This document shows, in pieces, positions 8,390 through 17,007 of a stretch of DNA of 41,469 nucleotides (within the stretch, counting starts at the first letter, position 1; the number at the start of each line of letters is the position of its first letter). The stretch spans positions 85,053 to 126,521 of the forward strand of contig NZ_LGDD01000290.1 of assembly GCF_001279695.1 (NCBI RefSeq), given 5' to 3'. The stretch is from Streptomyces sp. WM6378. Lineage in GTDB: Bacteria > Actinomycetota > Actinomycetes > Streptomycetales > Streptomycetaceae. The notes under the pieces were generated by a model. That model was not told the origin of the DNA, ran no database searches, and worked only from the letters and a program-made list of their open reading frames with translations. Position numbers and translations under genes: made by a program.

Positions 8390-9900
8390 ACGGCGCATCG
8401 TCCGCCAAGGAAGGGCTGTTCGACCCGGTCGAAGTCGCCCGGCAGATCATGCTCCGCTCCCCCGCCGACCAGGTGCCCGCCCAGGCCCCGCCCGAGACGG
8501 CGCGGGATCAGGCCACGGAGGACGGCCTGCTCCCTGACAGCCTCAGCGACCGGGGCAACGCGAAGCTGTTCGTGTCCCTGTACGGGCGGGACTTCCGGCA
8601 CGTGCCGGGCCTCGGCTGGTACCGGTGGTCCGGCTTCCGCTGGGAGATCGACGAGGACGACAACGTGCTGTGGGCGGCCGGCGAGATGGCAGAGACGCTC
8701 GCGGAGACCGACGCCCGCGCCCGTTACAGCGACTCCGCGTTGCGTCGGCATCGCCGTCGGGCCCTGTCCACGTCGGGCATGAAGGCCATGCTGATGCAGG
8801 CGAAGGCGGCTCCGGGCATGGTCCTCAACGCCTCGCTGCTCGACGCCGATCCCTACGCCCTGTGCACCCCGGACGGCGTCATCGACCTCTCCACCGGCGT
8901 CCTCACCCCGCCCGATCCCGAGAAGCACTACCACTCGCGCGCCACGAGCGTGGCCTCCCGGGCCATGCCCACACCGCGCTGGCAGCAGTTCCTGACCGAC
9001 ACCTTCGGCGACGACGCCGACGGCCGCCAGATGATCGACTTCCTGCACGAACTGCTCGGCTACTCCATCACCGGCGACGTCGGCGCGCAGATCATGCCGT
9101 TCCTCTACGGGCAGGGCAAGAACGGCAAGAGCGTCCTGCTCGACGTGATGGTCAAGCTCCTCGGCGACTACGCGGACGCCGCCCCGCCCGGGTTCCTGAT
9201 GGCCCGCCCCTTCGAGGGGCATCCCACGGACCTCGCCGAGCTGCACGGCCGGCGCATCATCGTGTGCTCCGAGCTGAAGCCCGGCGACCGGTTCGACGAG
9301 GCCCGCGTCAAGCTGCTCACCGGCGGCGACCGCATCAAGGCCCGCCGGATGCGCCAGGACTTCTTCGGTTTCAACCCGACCCACAAGCTGTGGCTGCTCG
9401 GCAACCACCGGCCCGAAGTGGGCACCGGAGGGTACGCGTTCTGGCGCCGGATGAAGCTCATCCCCTTCGAGCGGGTCGTGGCCGACGACCGCAAAGTGGA
9501 CAACCTCGCCGACGTCCTGGTCACCGAGGAGGGCCCCGGCATCCTCAACTGGCTGGTCACCGGGGCCCGTCGCTACCTCACCGGGTCCCGCGACCTCACG
9601 GGCCCGCAGCAGGTCCGCGTCGCCACCACCGCCTACGCCGAGACCGAGGACCACACCGGGCGCTTCCTTGGCGAGTGCTGCACGCTGGGACCCGCCCTGC
9701 GCGCCGAGCAGGCCCAGCTGTACAACAGCTACAAGAACTGGTGCCAGCTGGAAGGGGCCAACCCCGCCTCCTCCCGGTCCTTCGCCGCCCGGGTGCGGGA
9801 GACCGTCGGCATCGCCACCCCCAAGGACATGGTTCTGTCGAACCAGCGGAAGTTCTATCCCGGCATCGGACTCAACGCTGAAGTGGGAGCGACCTCATGA
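8386..9900 (+). CDS. Phage/plasmid primase, P4/D5 family (SF3 helicase)
   Basis: The 504-residue protein has a D5_N-type region (about 60-220) and an SF3 helicase core: Walker A GQGKNGKS (242-249), Walker B IIVCSE (291-296) and the sensor motif WLLGNHRP with Asn340. Such proteins form hexamers that unwind origins beside a primase. It overlaps the prim-pol gene by 4 bp and the next gene by 4 bp, forming one translationally coupled operon. In P4-like systems primase and helicase are fused; here they are adjacent separate chains. The dyad at 10311-10600 is a natural substrate candidate. Family call is firm; the origin link is inferred. Confidence 0.88.
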   Translation: MNGASSAKEGLFDPVEVARQIMLRSPADQVPAQAPPETARDQATEDGLLPDSLSDRGNAKLFVSLYGRDFRHVPGLGWYRWSGFRWEIDEDDNVLWAAGEMAETLAETDARARYSDSALRRHRRRALSTSGMKAMLMQAKAAPGMVLNASLLDADPYALCTPDGVIDLSTGVLTPPDPEKHYHSRATSVASRAMPTPRWQQFLTDTFGDDADGRQMIDFLHELLGYSITGDVGAQIMPFLYGQGKNGKSVLLDVMVKLLGDYADAAPPGFLMARPFEGHPTDLAELHGRRIIVCSELKPGDRFDEARVKLLTGGDRIKARRMRQDFFGFNPTHKLWLLGNHRPEVGTGGYAFWRRMKLIPFERVVADDRKVDNLADVLVTEEGPGILNWLVTGARRYLTGSRDLTGPQQVRVATTAYAETEDHTGRFLGECCTLGPALRAEQAQLYNSYKNWCQLEGANPASSRSFAARVRETVGIATPKDMVLSNQRKFYPGIGLNAEVGATS

Positions 9901-10301
9901 GCGCCCTGATCGAGCCCGCGCAGCTCGCCCATGAGAGCGGCCTCGTGTGGCTGGAGGACATCACCGGCCTGGACTACGTGCGCCAGAGCCTCGACCGGCT
10001 GCCCACCCGGCGGGGCAAGCCCGCCTACCACCGCGACGGCCGCATGGTCGGCTACGCGGTGCTCGGCCCCGACGCGCGTTCCTCGCGCGCGAGCGGAACC
10101 TTCCTGCGCCGCGTGTTCTGGCTCGCGCCGCACGACCGCGACGGCCGGCCCGGCGGGCTGTACGCGTCCGGCGCGCCTTCGGAGGCCGTCGACCCCCGCA
10201 CCATCGCCCCGAGGATCAAGGGCTACAAGACCCAGCGCTCCGAGGGCGGCCCGGAGTCCGAGGCGATGCGCGAGCTCGGCATCATCCTGCCGAAGGCCTG
10301 A
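9897..10301 (+). CDS. Small protein of the primase operon, unknown function
   Basis: A 134-residue protein whose ATG overlaps the helicase stop (ATGA). No family was recognised. It is basic and soluble, without membrane segments or a signal peptide; KPAYHRDGRMVGYAVLG and GTFLRRVFWLAPHDRDG suggest a beta-rich fold, and AVDPRTIAPRIKGYKT may contact DNA. Strict coupling to prim-pol and helicase suggests a replication accessory role, such as origin recognition or a loader. It ends 10 bp before the nested repeats of the putative origin. Confidence 0.7.
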   Translation: MSALIEPAQLAHESGLVWLEDITGLDYVRQSLDRLPTRRGKPAYHRDGRMVGYAVLGPDARSSRASGTFLRRVFWLAPHDRDGRPGGLYASGAPSEAVDPRTIAPRIKGYKTQRSEGGPESEAMRELGIILPKA

Positions 10302-10310
10302 GCGCCAGAG

Positions 10311-10600
10311 CAGCGACTGAAGGCGCACAGCCACTCAGCGACTGAGGCGACCGAGCCGGTCTCAGAACAAAATCCCAGGTCAGCGCGGGTGCTGATGACG
10401 TCTCAGCGACCGAAGCGACCGAAGTTCCCATCTATGAGGACATTCCCGGGTGCGCGTGCGTGCGCGTGTGCGCGTCATAGATAGGGGGCTTGAGTCGCTT
10501 CAGTCGCTGATCTGCTCATGGAAGCTCTGTGACCTGGGATTTTCTCGGTGGGCCGAAGCAGCGACCCAAAGAATTTGAGTCGCTCCGCGTTCAGTCGCTG
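10311..10600. other. Nested dyad of iteron-like repeats, candidate replication origin
   Basis: Mirrored elements share one centre near 10456: CAGCGACTGA (10311-10320) with TCAGTCGCTG (10591-10600); AAAATCCCAGGTCA (10369-10382) with TGACCTGGGATTTT (10530-10543), perfect over 14 bp; a 22-bp iteron pair 10403-10424 with 10489-10510, three mismatches; and ATCTATGA (10430-10437) with TCATAGAT (10475-10482), perfect. The centre is an alternating TGCGCG tract (10450-10474). A further iteron lies at 10335-10355. The repeats directly follow a primase/helicase operon and recur upstream of it. I read this as a bidirectional origin or a master operator; there is no gene inside. Confidence 0.6.
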
Positions 10601-10663
10601 CGCGGGCGGCGGGCCGACGGGCGCTCGCGCAGCGGGGGTTGGGGTACGCCGCTGGGCCGCCTG

Positions 10664-11395
10664 CTAGCCGTTCGGCCGGCCCAGGCGGGCCTCCAGGCCG
10701 TCCAGGACCCGGTCGAGCGCGTAGGCGAAGTTCGCCTCGCGGATCTGCTCGGGGTTCCTGCCACGCTGGGCGGCCTGCCCCTCGCGCAGCCGCGGGTAGT
10801 CCTGTGCGGCCTGCTCGGCGGCAGGCCGCAGGCTGTCCAGCCACTCCTGCTCGTCCTTGCCGCTGCGGGCGATCATCGAGAGGTAGGCGGCCTCGCTGAT
10901 CGTCATGCCGATGACGCAGGCGATGACGGTGTTCATGGCCTGGTCGCTCTCCTCCGTCGCGAAGCCCGCCGTCGCGAATACCGCGAGCATGCGCTCGGAC
11001 ATCCGCATCACGTTGGGCCCGAGCCGGACGAGGCCGACCTGGCCGAGCACGGAGGCGACCCAGGGATGCCGCAGGACCATCGACCGCAGGCTGTGCGCGC
11101 CGGCGCCCACGGCCTGCCGCCAGTTCGTGTCGTCCTCGGCGGCGGGCACCGTGAGCTCGCCGTAGACCTCGTCCACGACGAGTTCGATGAGCTCGTCCTT
11201 GCTGGCCACGTGCCGGTACAGCGACGTGGCCCCGGCCCCGAGGCGGGTGCCAAGGCGCCGCATGCTCAGGGCCTCCAGCCCCTCGGTGTCCAGGAGTTTC
11301 ACGGCCTCGGACACGATCTGCTCGCGGCTCAACTGCTCTCGCTGGCGGTGCGGGCGGGTCCACACCGAGGAGATCGGCGTCTCGTTGCCTGCCAT
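10664..11395 (-). CDS. TetR/AcrR-family regulator (non-GBL type)
   Basis: The 243-residue protein has an N-terminal HTH (QLSREQIVSEAVKLLDTEGL, then MRRLGTRLGAGATSLYRHVASKDELIELVVDEV, about residues 22-75) and a large C-terminal domain of the TetR_C tetracycline-repressor type with LRSMVLRHPWVASVLG. TSLYRHV is the recognition helix of this class, unlike the GALxFHF of the GBL receptors here. ATG 11395 has AAAGAGGA upstream; an in-frame start at 11434 lacks one. Such proteins often guard an exporter, but none is adjacent. It points toward the origin region and has its own upstream gap. Ligand unknown. Confidence 0.8.
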   Translation of the reverse strand: MAGNETPISSVWTRPHRQREQLSREQIVSEAVKLLDTEGLEALSMRRLGTRLGAGATSLYRHVASKDELIELVVDEVYGELTVPAAEDDTNWRQAVGAGAHSLRSMVLRHPWVASVLGQVGLVRLGPNVMRMSERMLAVFATAGFATEESDQAMNTVIACVIGMTISEAAYLSMIARSGKDEQEWLDSLRPAAEQAAQDYPRLREGQAAQRGRNPEQIREANFAYALDRVLDGLEARLGRPNG

Positions 11396-11534
11396 GGGGC
11401 GTCCTCTTTCTCCGGACCGGACGATCTGTGTCACGGCCTACCGTAGCCAACACCGTTCGCATGTTGCGCACACCGGACGCCGGGTGCCAGCCCCGCCCCC
11501 TGCGGCACGAAGCTTTTCCGCGCCGGAGCTCTGG

Positions 11535-12092
11535 CTAGTAGTCGAGCTCGACGTAGTCGATGTCGGTGAATTCGACCTGGAGGTCGCGGGCGCGGCGGCC
11601 GCGGTCCTTGAAGTAGATCTCCTGGAGGCCCTCGGCGGCGATGTCCCGCAGTTGCTGCTCGGTGGCGCCCGAGGACTGGGCGTCGAAGAGCCGGGCCGCG
11701 TACGCCGGTGGCAGGGACTGGGTGATGAGCCGGAGGCGGCCGTCGTCGGACGTACCGGGGGCCGCCGTGTAGCCGAACCGGGCGCGGGTCTCGATCACGA
11801 TGCCGCCGGTGGACGCGGCCTGCTTGCGCGCCCGCTCACGGACCTTCGGCTGCCACCGCTTGCGCACCTCGCCCAGGAGCCGGGCCGCGAGGTCCTTGCG
11901 GGGCTGCTTCAACTGGCCCTTGAGGTAGCGCTCCACGGTGCGCTGGGAGACGCCCAGGAGCCGGGCCACCGCCTGGGTGGAGCCCTTCTCCTGCCGCACC
12001 AGGAACTTCATCTGCGCCTGGGCGGACTTGGGGACGGGCCGGGTGAACGTGTTCGCAGCGGCCCGGTCGAGGCTGTCGCCGATGATGCCCAT
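11535..12092 (-). CDS. tpg: Telomere terminal protein Tpg
   Basis: The 185-residue length and sequence match Streptomyces Tpg, the protein covalently attached to the 5' ends of linear chromosomes and plasmids, which primes end patching. Recognisable stretches are FTRPVPKSAQAQMKFLV, the HTH GVSQRTVERYLKGQLKQPR (47-65), RKRWQPKVRERARKQAASTGGI and PPAYAARLFDAQ. From memory, Thr114 is the DNA-linked residue in S. coelicolor/lividans Tpg; residue 114 here is also Thr (in APGTSDDGR). It follows tap by 9 bp in the same direction, the normal tap-tpg operon order. Its presence shows that the replicon is, or derives from, a linear molecule. A good start, ATG 12092, has GGAGAG about 12 bases upstream. 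Confidence 0.92.
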   Translation of the reverse strand: MGIIGDSLDRAAANTFTRPVPKSAQAQMKFLVRQEKGSTQAVARLLGVSQRTVERYLKGQLKQPRKDLAARLLGEVRKRWQPKVRERARKQAASTGGIVIETRARFGYTAAPGTSDDGRLRLITQSLPPAYAARLFDAQSSGATEQQLRDIAAEGLQEIYFKDRGRRARDLQVEFTDIDYVELDY

Positions 12093-12101
12093 CGAGGTGG
12101 T

Positions 12102-14318
12102 CTACTCTCCGTCGATCGCGGCGTCGGTGCCCTTGATGTGCCGGGCGGGGTTGTGGCCTTCGTCGAGCATCTTCACCGCCCACAGCAGTTCCTGGGTGCC
12201 TTCGTGCTTGACCATGCCGGGGCTGACCCCCAGACGGAACGTACCGGGTGCGGGCTTTCCCTCCGCCGTGCGGGGCAGGAAGTCCAGCGGGGCGGGTCCG
12301 TCGGAGAAGTACACCGCGCAGTCGGACAGCAGGGCGACGGGGAGCAGCGCCTCGTCGGCGAAGCGCAGGTGCCCCCAAGGGGCTGAGGCCTGCTGGGTGG
12401 CGAGGGCGGTCTTGACGAGTTTGCGGTGCATGTTGACGCGGGCGGTGGAGATGACGGCGGCGCGGATGTCGGGACGCCAGGTGGGGCGCTCCAGGGCGGG
12501 CCAGCGCTCCCCGGGCCGGTAGCCCGCTCCTTGCGGCCGCTCGCGCAGCTTGCCGATGCCGCCCTTGACCGTCGACTTGATCGCGGACAGCAGAGCGGCC
12601 AGGCCCGGATCGTTCTCCTTGTACGTCTCCATCGCGGCGAGGAACTGCCCCTCGTCCATGCCGGGTTCGATGCCGAGGTCGGCCATCGTCTCCTTGTACG
12701 CCTCGCTCAGCCGCTTGTACCAGGGGTCGAGGTAGGACCCGCTGTCGGGCCGCAGCCACCCTTCGAGCGGGGTGAGGCCGACGGGGAGCCCGTGTGCGGC
12801 GACGAGCTCGTGCGCGTAGGCCACGGTGGGCGTCGTGTACCAGGCCGCTCCCTGGGGCCGGGCGCCGTGCGGGGTGAAGGGGTTCGGCAGGCGCGGGTCC
12901 ATCTCGATGCCGGACAGGTCGATCAGCCAGGAGCCGGGCACCGTCTTGTCGAAGGCGGGGGCGGCGACGTGGACGGCCGCCCCGAGCCCGACGACCAGCC
13001 GGTTCGCGGCGGCGAGGAAGGCGGTGTTCACGTCGATGCCGACGGCGAACGGCCGCGCGCACTCCGCGTCGGTCAGCAGCTGCGGGTCCCGGATCCAGTC
13101 GAAGGCCTCCTCGTCGAGGACTTCGTCCGGGGTGCGCTGGTGCCCGCGCGGATACAGGGCCGCGACGACGGGGTGCTCGTCCGGCGCCTCGGGGGGCGCC
13201 GGATCGACCGGCTCGGTGAGCGAACCCGGCATCGGGCCGGACACCCAGGCGTCCGAGTGGGGGTCCTTGACCGCGCGGGTCGGCGGCCGCAGGGCGGTCA
13301 TCAGCTCAAGACCCGAGACGGCGGTCGAGCCGCGCGGGGTGATGACACGGGTCGCGTACGCGCCGAGCACGCGGGCGAGTTCGGCGGGCGGGAGCTGCCC
13401 GGCACTGCCCCAGGCGCGGGCGTCGAGCGCGCCCCACGGCAGGACCGCGAACTGCACGCACCGGCGCTGCCCGGACTGCGCGGGGCGGTAGACGCGGGCC
13501 CAGGGCCCGAAGCCGCGCCGGGTCAGTTTCCACTTGGCCCGGGTGATCTGCCGGACGGCGGGGTGGTCCTCCGCGAGACGCAGGCCGCGCCGGTCCTCCA
13601 GGACCGCCGGGAGCCCGAGGCGCTCGGCGGCCGCCGCCGTGAGGACGACGAGCGGGTCGGCGTCCTTGCCCGAGCGGTGCAGCCGCGCAGCGCCCAACTG
13701 CGCCTCGTTCAGGGCCCATTCGACCAGCGAGACGATGTCCTTGGCCGGGCAGTCGAGGATCAGGCCGCCGACGCAGTACGCGTTGGTGTCGCCGTCCAGG
13801 ACGACGAGCGGACCGTGCGCGAAGCGCGGATCGGGCGCGGCGGGGGCCGACGCCCGGGCGGCCTCCTTCTTCGGCGCGGGACGCCGCGCCGCCGCGGCCG
13901 GGCGGACAGCCGCCGGAGGGGACGGAGGCGCGGTCACCCGGGCCGGGGCGGCGGGCGTCACGGTGGCGGGCGCTGCGGCAGGCGCCGGGGTGGCGGGTGC
14001 CGCGGTGACAGGCGCCGCCGCGGCGGCCGATTCGTCGGGCTCCGGTGTACGCGGGGGTTCGGGGTGACGGGCGGCGAGGCCGTCCAGGAGGCGGAGGTAG
14101 GCGGCGCGCTTGGGCGGTCGCGGCTCGGAGCGCCCGGCTTCCCAGGACGTCACCGACTCGCGCCGTACGTCCAGCGCACGGGCGACCTGTTCCTGGCTGA
14201 GGCCGGCCGCCTTCCGCAGGCGCCTGCGCTCGGCCGGTTCCGGCAGTCCGTCGTCGGCGGTCACCTGCTCCAGCAGGGCGTCGACGGACGCGAACAGCTC
14301 TTCCTGCTCAGGGGACAC
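12102..14318 (-). CDS. tap: Telomere-associated protein Tap
   Basis: About 738 residues, close to the 739 of S. coelicolor Tap, which binds the telomeric 3' overhang and recruits Tpg. An N-terminal XRE-type HTH (RRRLRKAAGLSQEQVARAL through VTSWEAGRSEPR, about residues 32-65) is followed by an Ala/Pro-rich linker (about 85-160) and a long conserved region with GPLVVLDGD, FAVGIDVNTAFLAAANRL, LDPWYKRLSEAYKETMADLGI and STVKGGIGKLRERP, reminiscent of DNA polymerase-like folds. I place the GTG start at 14318 because GGAGG lies eight bases before it; the GTG at 14327 is too close to that site. Upstream of tpg by 9 bp. The pair serves end replication of this or another linear replicon in the cell. 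Confidence 0.9.
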   Translation of the reverse strand: MSPEQEELFASVDALLEQVTADDGLPEPAERRRLRKAAGLSQEQVARALDVRRESVTSWEAGRSEPRPPKRAAYLRLLDGLAARHPEPPRTPEPDESAAAAAPVTAAPATPAPAAAPATVTPAAPARVTAPPSPPAAVRPAAAARRPAPKKEAARASAPAAPDPRFAHGPLVVLDGDTNAYCVGGLILDCPAKDIVSLVEWALNEAQLGAARLHRSGKDADPLVVLTAAAAERLGLPAVLEDRRGLRLAEDHPAVRQITRAKWKLTRRGFGPWARVYRPAQSGQRRCVQFAVLPWGALDARAWGSAGQLPPAELARVLGAYATRVITPRGSTAVSGLELMTALRPPTRAVKDPHSDAWVSGPMPGSLTEPVDPAPPEAPDEHPVVAALYPRGHQRTPDEVLDEEAFDWIRDPQLLTDAECARPFAVGIDVNTAFLAAANRLVVGLGAAVHVAAPAFDKTVPGSWLIDLSGIEMDPRLPNPFTPHGARPQGAAWYTTPTVAYAHELVAAHGLPVGLTPLEGWLRPDSGSYLDPWYKRLSEAYKETMADLGIEPGMDEGQFLAAMETYKENDPGLAALLSAIKSTVKGGIGKLRERPQGAGYRPGERWPALERPTWRPDIRAAVISTARVNMHRKLVKTALATQQASAPWGHLRFADEALLPVALLSDCAVYFSDGPAPLDFLPRTAEGKPAPGTFRLGVSPGMVKHEGTQELLWAVKMLDEGHNPARHIKGTDAAIDGE

Positions 14319-14416
14319 ACGTACCACCTCCAGCAGCGCACCCTATGCGACTCGCACACCGAAACGCACATGAAACGCACGCGTGGCGACGGGTCCCCCG
14401 CCACGGCAGCCACCGC

Positions 14417-15133
14417 TCATGGCGTCCGGCTTGATTCGGGCTCGTACCGGGGCATGGGAGGCACGGCCGCGGTGAACCGCGCGGGCCGGGTGACCGGGCC
14501 GGTCGCACCGTACGCGGGCGGCCGCGCCGCGAGGACCGCCGCGACGACCGTCGTGCCCGCCACCCGGTCGGCCACCGTGCGGCCCGTGTAGACCGCCAGG
14601 GCGTTGAACCAGAAGAACGCCACGGCGCCGAGCCAGGCGAACACCGACCAGACCAGGTGCCCGGAGACCAGCAGACAGCAGGCGAAGGAGAAGCAGCCCA
14701 CGTCGGCGATGGTGGTGACCAGCGCGCGGGCGGCGGCCCGCGCGGGAGTACGGGGGGTGATGCGCAGGCCGACGACCGCTTTGCCGAGGGTGCGGCCCGC
14801 GAGGGCGAGGGTGGACCAGTGGTAGAGGAAGGTGGTGCAGGCCAGGACGAAGAAGCCCTGGATCACCGCGGTGACCACCTGATGCCACAGCGCTGTGGCG
14901 ACGTGCCCCGCCTTGCCGATGGCGCTGCCGTCGCCGGTGATGATCTGCCAGCCGGACAGGCCGAGTTCGGGGGCGTTGTCCCAGGCGCCGGTGATCCGGT
15001 GGACGGTGTGGACGCCGACGGCGTACGCCGCGACGAGGACCAGGGCGAAGTCGATCGACCAGGCGGCGGCTCGGCGTGCGACGGCGATGCGGTTCTGAGG
15101 GGGTAACAGGTCGGGGGCGCTGGCGTTGTCCAT
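14417..15133 (-). CDS. RDD-family membrane protein
   Basis: The 238-residue protein shows the RDD pattern: RIAVARRAAAWSIDFALVLVAAY (Arg and Asp in the first membrane helix, about residues 15-38), GRTLGKAVVGLRI after the second or third helix, and TGRTVADRVAGT near the end. Four hydrophobic segments are visible (about 28-45, 85-105, 140-160, 162-182). RDD proteins are poorly characterised inner-membrane proteins, some implicated in ion exchange. GGGAGACGACC precedes the ATG. The C-terminal tail is proline-rich and cytoplasmic in style. It lies 98 bp beyond the tap start in the same direction; no functional tie to replication is apparent. Confidence 0.8.
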   Translation of the reverse strand: MDNASAPDLLPPQNRIAVARRAAAWSIDFALVLVAAYAVGVHTVHRITGAWDNAPELGLSGWQIITGDGSAIGKAGHVATALWHQVVTAVIQGFFVLACTTFLYHWSTLALAGRTLGKAVVGLRITPRTPARAAARALVTTIADVGCFSFACCLLVSGHLVWSVFAWLGAVAFFWFNALAVYTGRTVADRVAGTTVVAAVLAARPPAYGATGPVTRPARFTAAVPPMPRYEPESSRTP

Positions 15134-15300
15134 GGTCGTCTCCCACTGATGCGGCGAGGTCGGTGGTCACGGCCTCTCCTGGACCGGCGGGCCGGTCTCC
15201 CGTCGGCTCCAGCGACCCGACGGCCCATGGACCCGTACGCCTCTCACCGGCGAGGCGACCGTGGCCCACGGGGGCGGCTTCGACCACGTGGGGGTGTGTT

Positions 15301-15969
15301 TCAGAGGCTGCGGGCCGTGATGTCGCCGTAGTTGGTGGTGGCGTGGATGGTGAGGTCGGGCGCGCTGCCCTGGGTGTTGCCGAGGGCGTTGTTGATGCGG
15401 CCGTAGGTGGTGCCGGCGTCGAGGGTGGCGGAGGCTCCGCGCGCGGCGCCGACCGTGATCCCGCCGGATTCGGTGCGCAGGATGAGCGTGCCGCGTACGG
15501 CTTCGGTGACGGCGATGTCGCCCTTGGCGACGCGGATTTCGCCGCCCGCGGTCAGGCGGCCGACCGTCACGTCACTGGCGTGGACGGTCAGGCGCAGGCT
15601 CGTGGCCTCCTCGACCTCGACCACCCCGTGCGCGCCGTCGAAGGCGATGTCGCCGAGGGCACCTTCGGTCCGCAGCTCGGCGCCGCCGGACTTCGCCTCG
15701 ACGCGGGAGCCGGCCGGTACGTGGAGGGTGACGTCAAGGGATCCGGAGGCGCCGAAGTACTGGTTCTTCACCGGGTTCTCGACCCGCAGGACGCCGTCCC
15801 GGTAGCCGATCGTGGTCTGTTCGGCGGCCTTCACGTCACGGCTCTTGGAGGTGTCCGCGGGCAGCACCTCGACGGTGGCGCCGGCCTGGTCGGCGGCGAT
15901 GATCTGGATGCGTCCCACCGGGATGTCGAGGACGACGGCGATCGGGGCGGTGGTGTCGAACTTCTGCAT
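15301..15969 (-). CDS. DUF4097-family beta-strand repeat protein
   Basis: A 222-residue protein made of short repeating beta strands with Gly/Thr turns (for example LRLTVHASDVTVGRLTAG, GTLILRTESGGITVGAARG, and the ending IHATTNYGDITARSL). This is the DUF4097 putative-adhesin right-handed solenoid pattern common in Streptomyces, usually cytoplasmic and often next to regulators. There is no signal peptide or membrane helix. AGGAGAACATC is an ideal ribosome site for ATG 15969. The molecular role of the family is unknown. It points toward the RDD gene 168 bp away and might be co-transcribed. Confidence 0.75.
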   Translation of the reverse strand: MQKFDTTAPIAVVLDIPVGRIQIIAADQAGATVEVLPADTSKSRDVKAAEQTTIGYRDGVLRVENPVKNQYFGASGSLDVTLHVPAGSRVEAKSGGAELRTEGALGDIAFDGAHGVVEVEEATSLRLTVHASDVTVGRLTAGGEIRVAKGDIAVTEAVRGTLILRTESGGITVGAARGASATLDAGTTYGRINNALGNTQGSAPDLTIHATTNYGDITARSL

Positions 15970-16194
15970 GATGTTCTCCTGCGACTCGTTGTCTTCCGTG
16001 GCTTCGTCCGCCGCGTTGTTGAGAAGAGAGTGCGCGGGGCGGGTTTCAGTGGGGCTTTACCGCGGTTTCAGCGGGCTTCAGGCCGGGCGGGGGCTGCTCA
16101 CTTGGTCCCCGAACTGTCAACTGGCTCAAAGTAGTTGGTCGTTGCACCGCTGCCGGTGATCTACTGGCGGCACTCCCAGGAAGGAAGATCCGCC

Positions 16195-16944
16195 ATTCCC
16201 ACCAAGACTCTGCAGATTCCCACCGCCGACGGCCGGGCCGACGCCTTCGCCGCCTTTCCCGAGCACGGCGAGCAGCACCCCGGCGTGCTGTTGTACATGG
16301 ACGCCATCGGGCTGCGGCCCGTGCTGAAGGAGATGGCGTCCGAGCTGGCCGGGCACGGGTACTACGTGCTCGTGCCCAACCTCTTCTACCGGTACGGCAC
16401 GGCCCCGGTGGTCGAGGTTCCCGAGTTCGTCGGGCAGGACAACCGGGCCGAGCTCTTCGGCCGGTTGATGCCCATGGTCCACGCGCTCACCCCGGAGCTC
16501 GCGCTGCGCGACGCCGAGGCCTACCTCGCCTTCCTCGCCGACCAGCCCGAGGTGAGCGCCGGGCCGGTCGGCGCGGTCGGCTACTGCATGGGCGGCGCGC
16601 TGGCGCTCCGTACCGCGGCGGCGTACCCCGAGCGGGTGGCCGCCGTCGCCGGGTTCCACCCGGGCGGCCTGGTCACCGACGCGCCCGACAGTCCGCACCG
16701 CCTCGCCCCCAAGCTCAGCGCCCAGGTCCATTTCGGGCTCGCCGAGCACGACCTGACGGCCGAGGGCATCGCCGAGCTCGACCGGGCGCTGGACGCCGCC
16801 GGTGTCGACTACGGCGTCGAGGTCTACCCCGGCACCCTGCACGGCTTCACCATGACCGACACGGCAGCCTTCGACCCCGCCGGGTTGCAGCGCCATTGGG
16901 ACCGGCTGCTGCCGCTCCTCGCCCGCACGCTGGGCAACGGCTGA
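16195..16944 (+). CDS. Dienelactone hydrolase family protein (probable ATT start)
   Basis: The alpha/beta hydrolase fold carries the dienelactone-hydrolase elbow VGYCMGGALALRTAA (nucleophile Cys of G-x-C-x-G), the acid in HFGLAEHDLTAEG and the His in YPGTLHGFTM, so the Cys-Asp-His triad is intact. The family opens lactone rings of dienelactones or related esters in the cytoplasm. The natural N-terminus reads PTKTLQIPTADG, directly preceded by ATT at 16195 with AGGAAGGA five bases upstream; no ATG or GTG sits there. The alternatives, TTG 16135 and GTG 16156, lack a clear site and add non-family residues. It converges on the next gene with a shared terminator. Function beyond family is unknown. 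Confidence 0.8.
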   Translation: MPTKTLQIPTADGRADAFAAFPEHGEQHPGVLLYMDAIGLRPVLKEMASELAGHGYYVLVPNLFYRYGTAPVVEVPEFVGQDNRAELFGRLMPMVHALTPELALRDAEAYLAFLADQPEVSAGPVGAVGYCMGGALALRTAAAYPERVAAVAGFHPGGLVTDAPDSPHRLAPKLSAQVHFGLAEHDLTAEGIAELDRALDAAGVDYGVEVYPGTLHGFTMTDTAAFDPAGLQRHWDRLLPLLARTLGNG

Positions 16945-16959
16945 GGGTTCTCGTACGGT

Positions 16960-16992
16960 TGCCGGCGCCCGGCTGGTGGCTGGGCGCCGGCA
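16960..16992. terminator. Bidirectional terminator between convergent hydrolase genes
   Basis: TGCCGGCGCCC (16960-16970) and GGGCGCCGGCA (16982-16992) form a perfect 11-bp stem with an 11-nt loop in the 63-bp gap between two converging genes. Confidence 0.65.
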
Positions 16993-17007
16993 CCGCGTCA
17001 GGTCGGG

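Noticed and set aside
10449..10477. Alternating GCGCGTGCGTGCGCG tract as a microsatellite or assembly error
   Set aside because: It lies exactly at the centre of the nested dyad, so it is treated as part of that structure.
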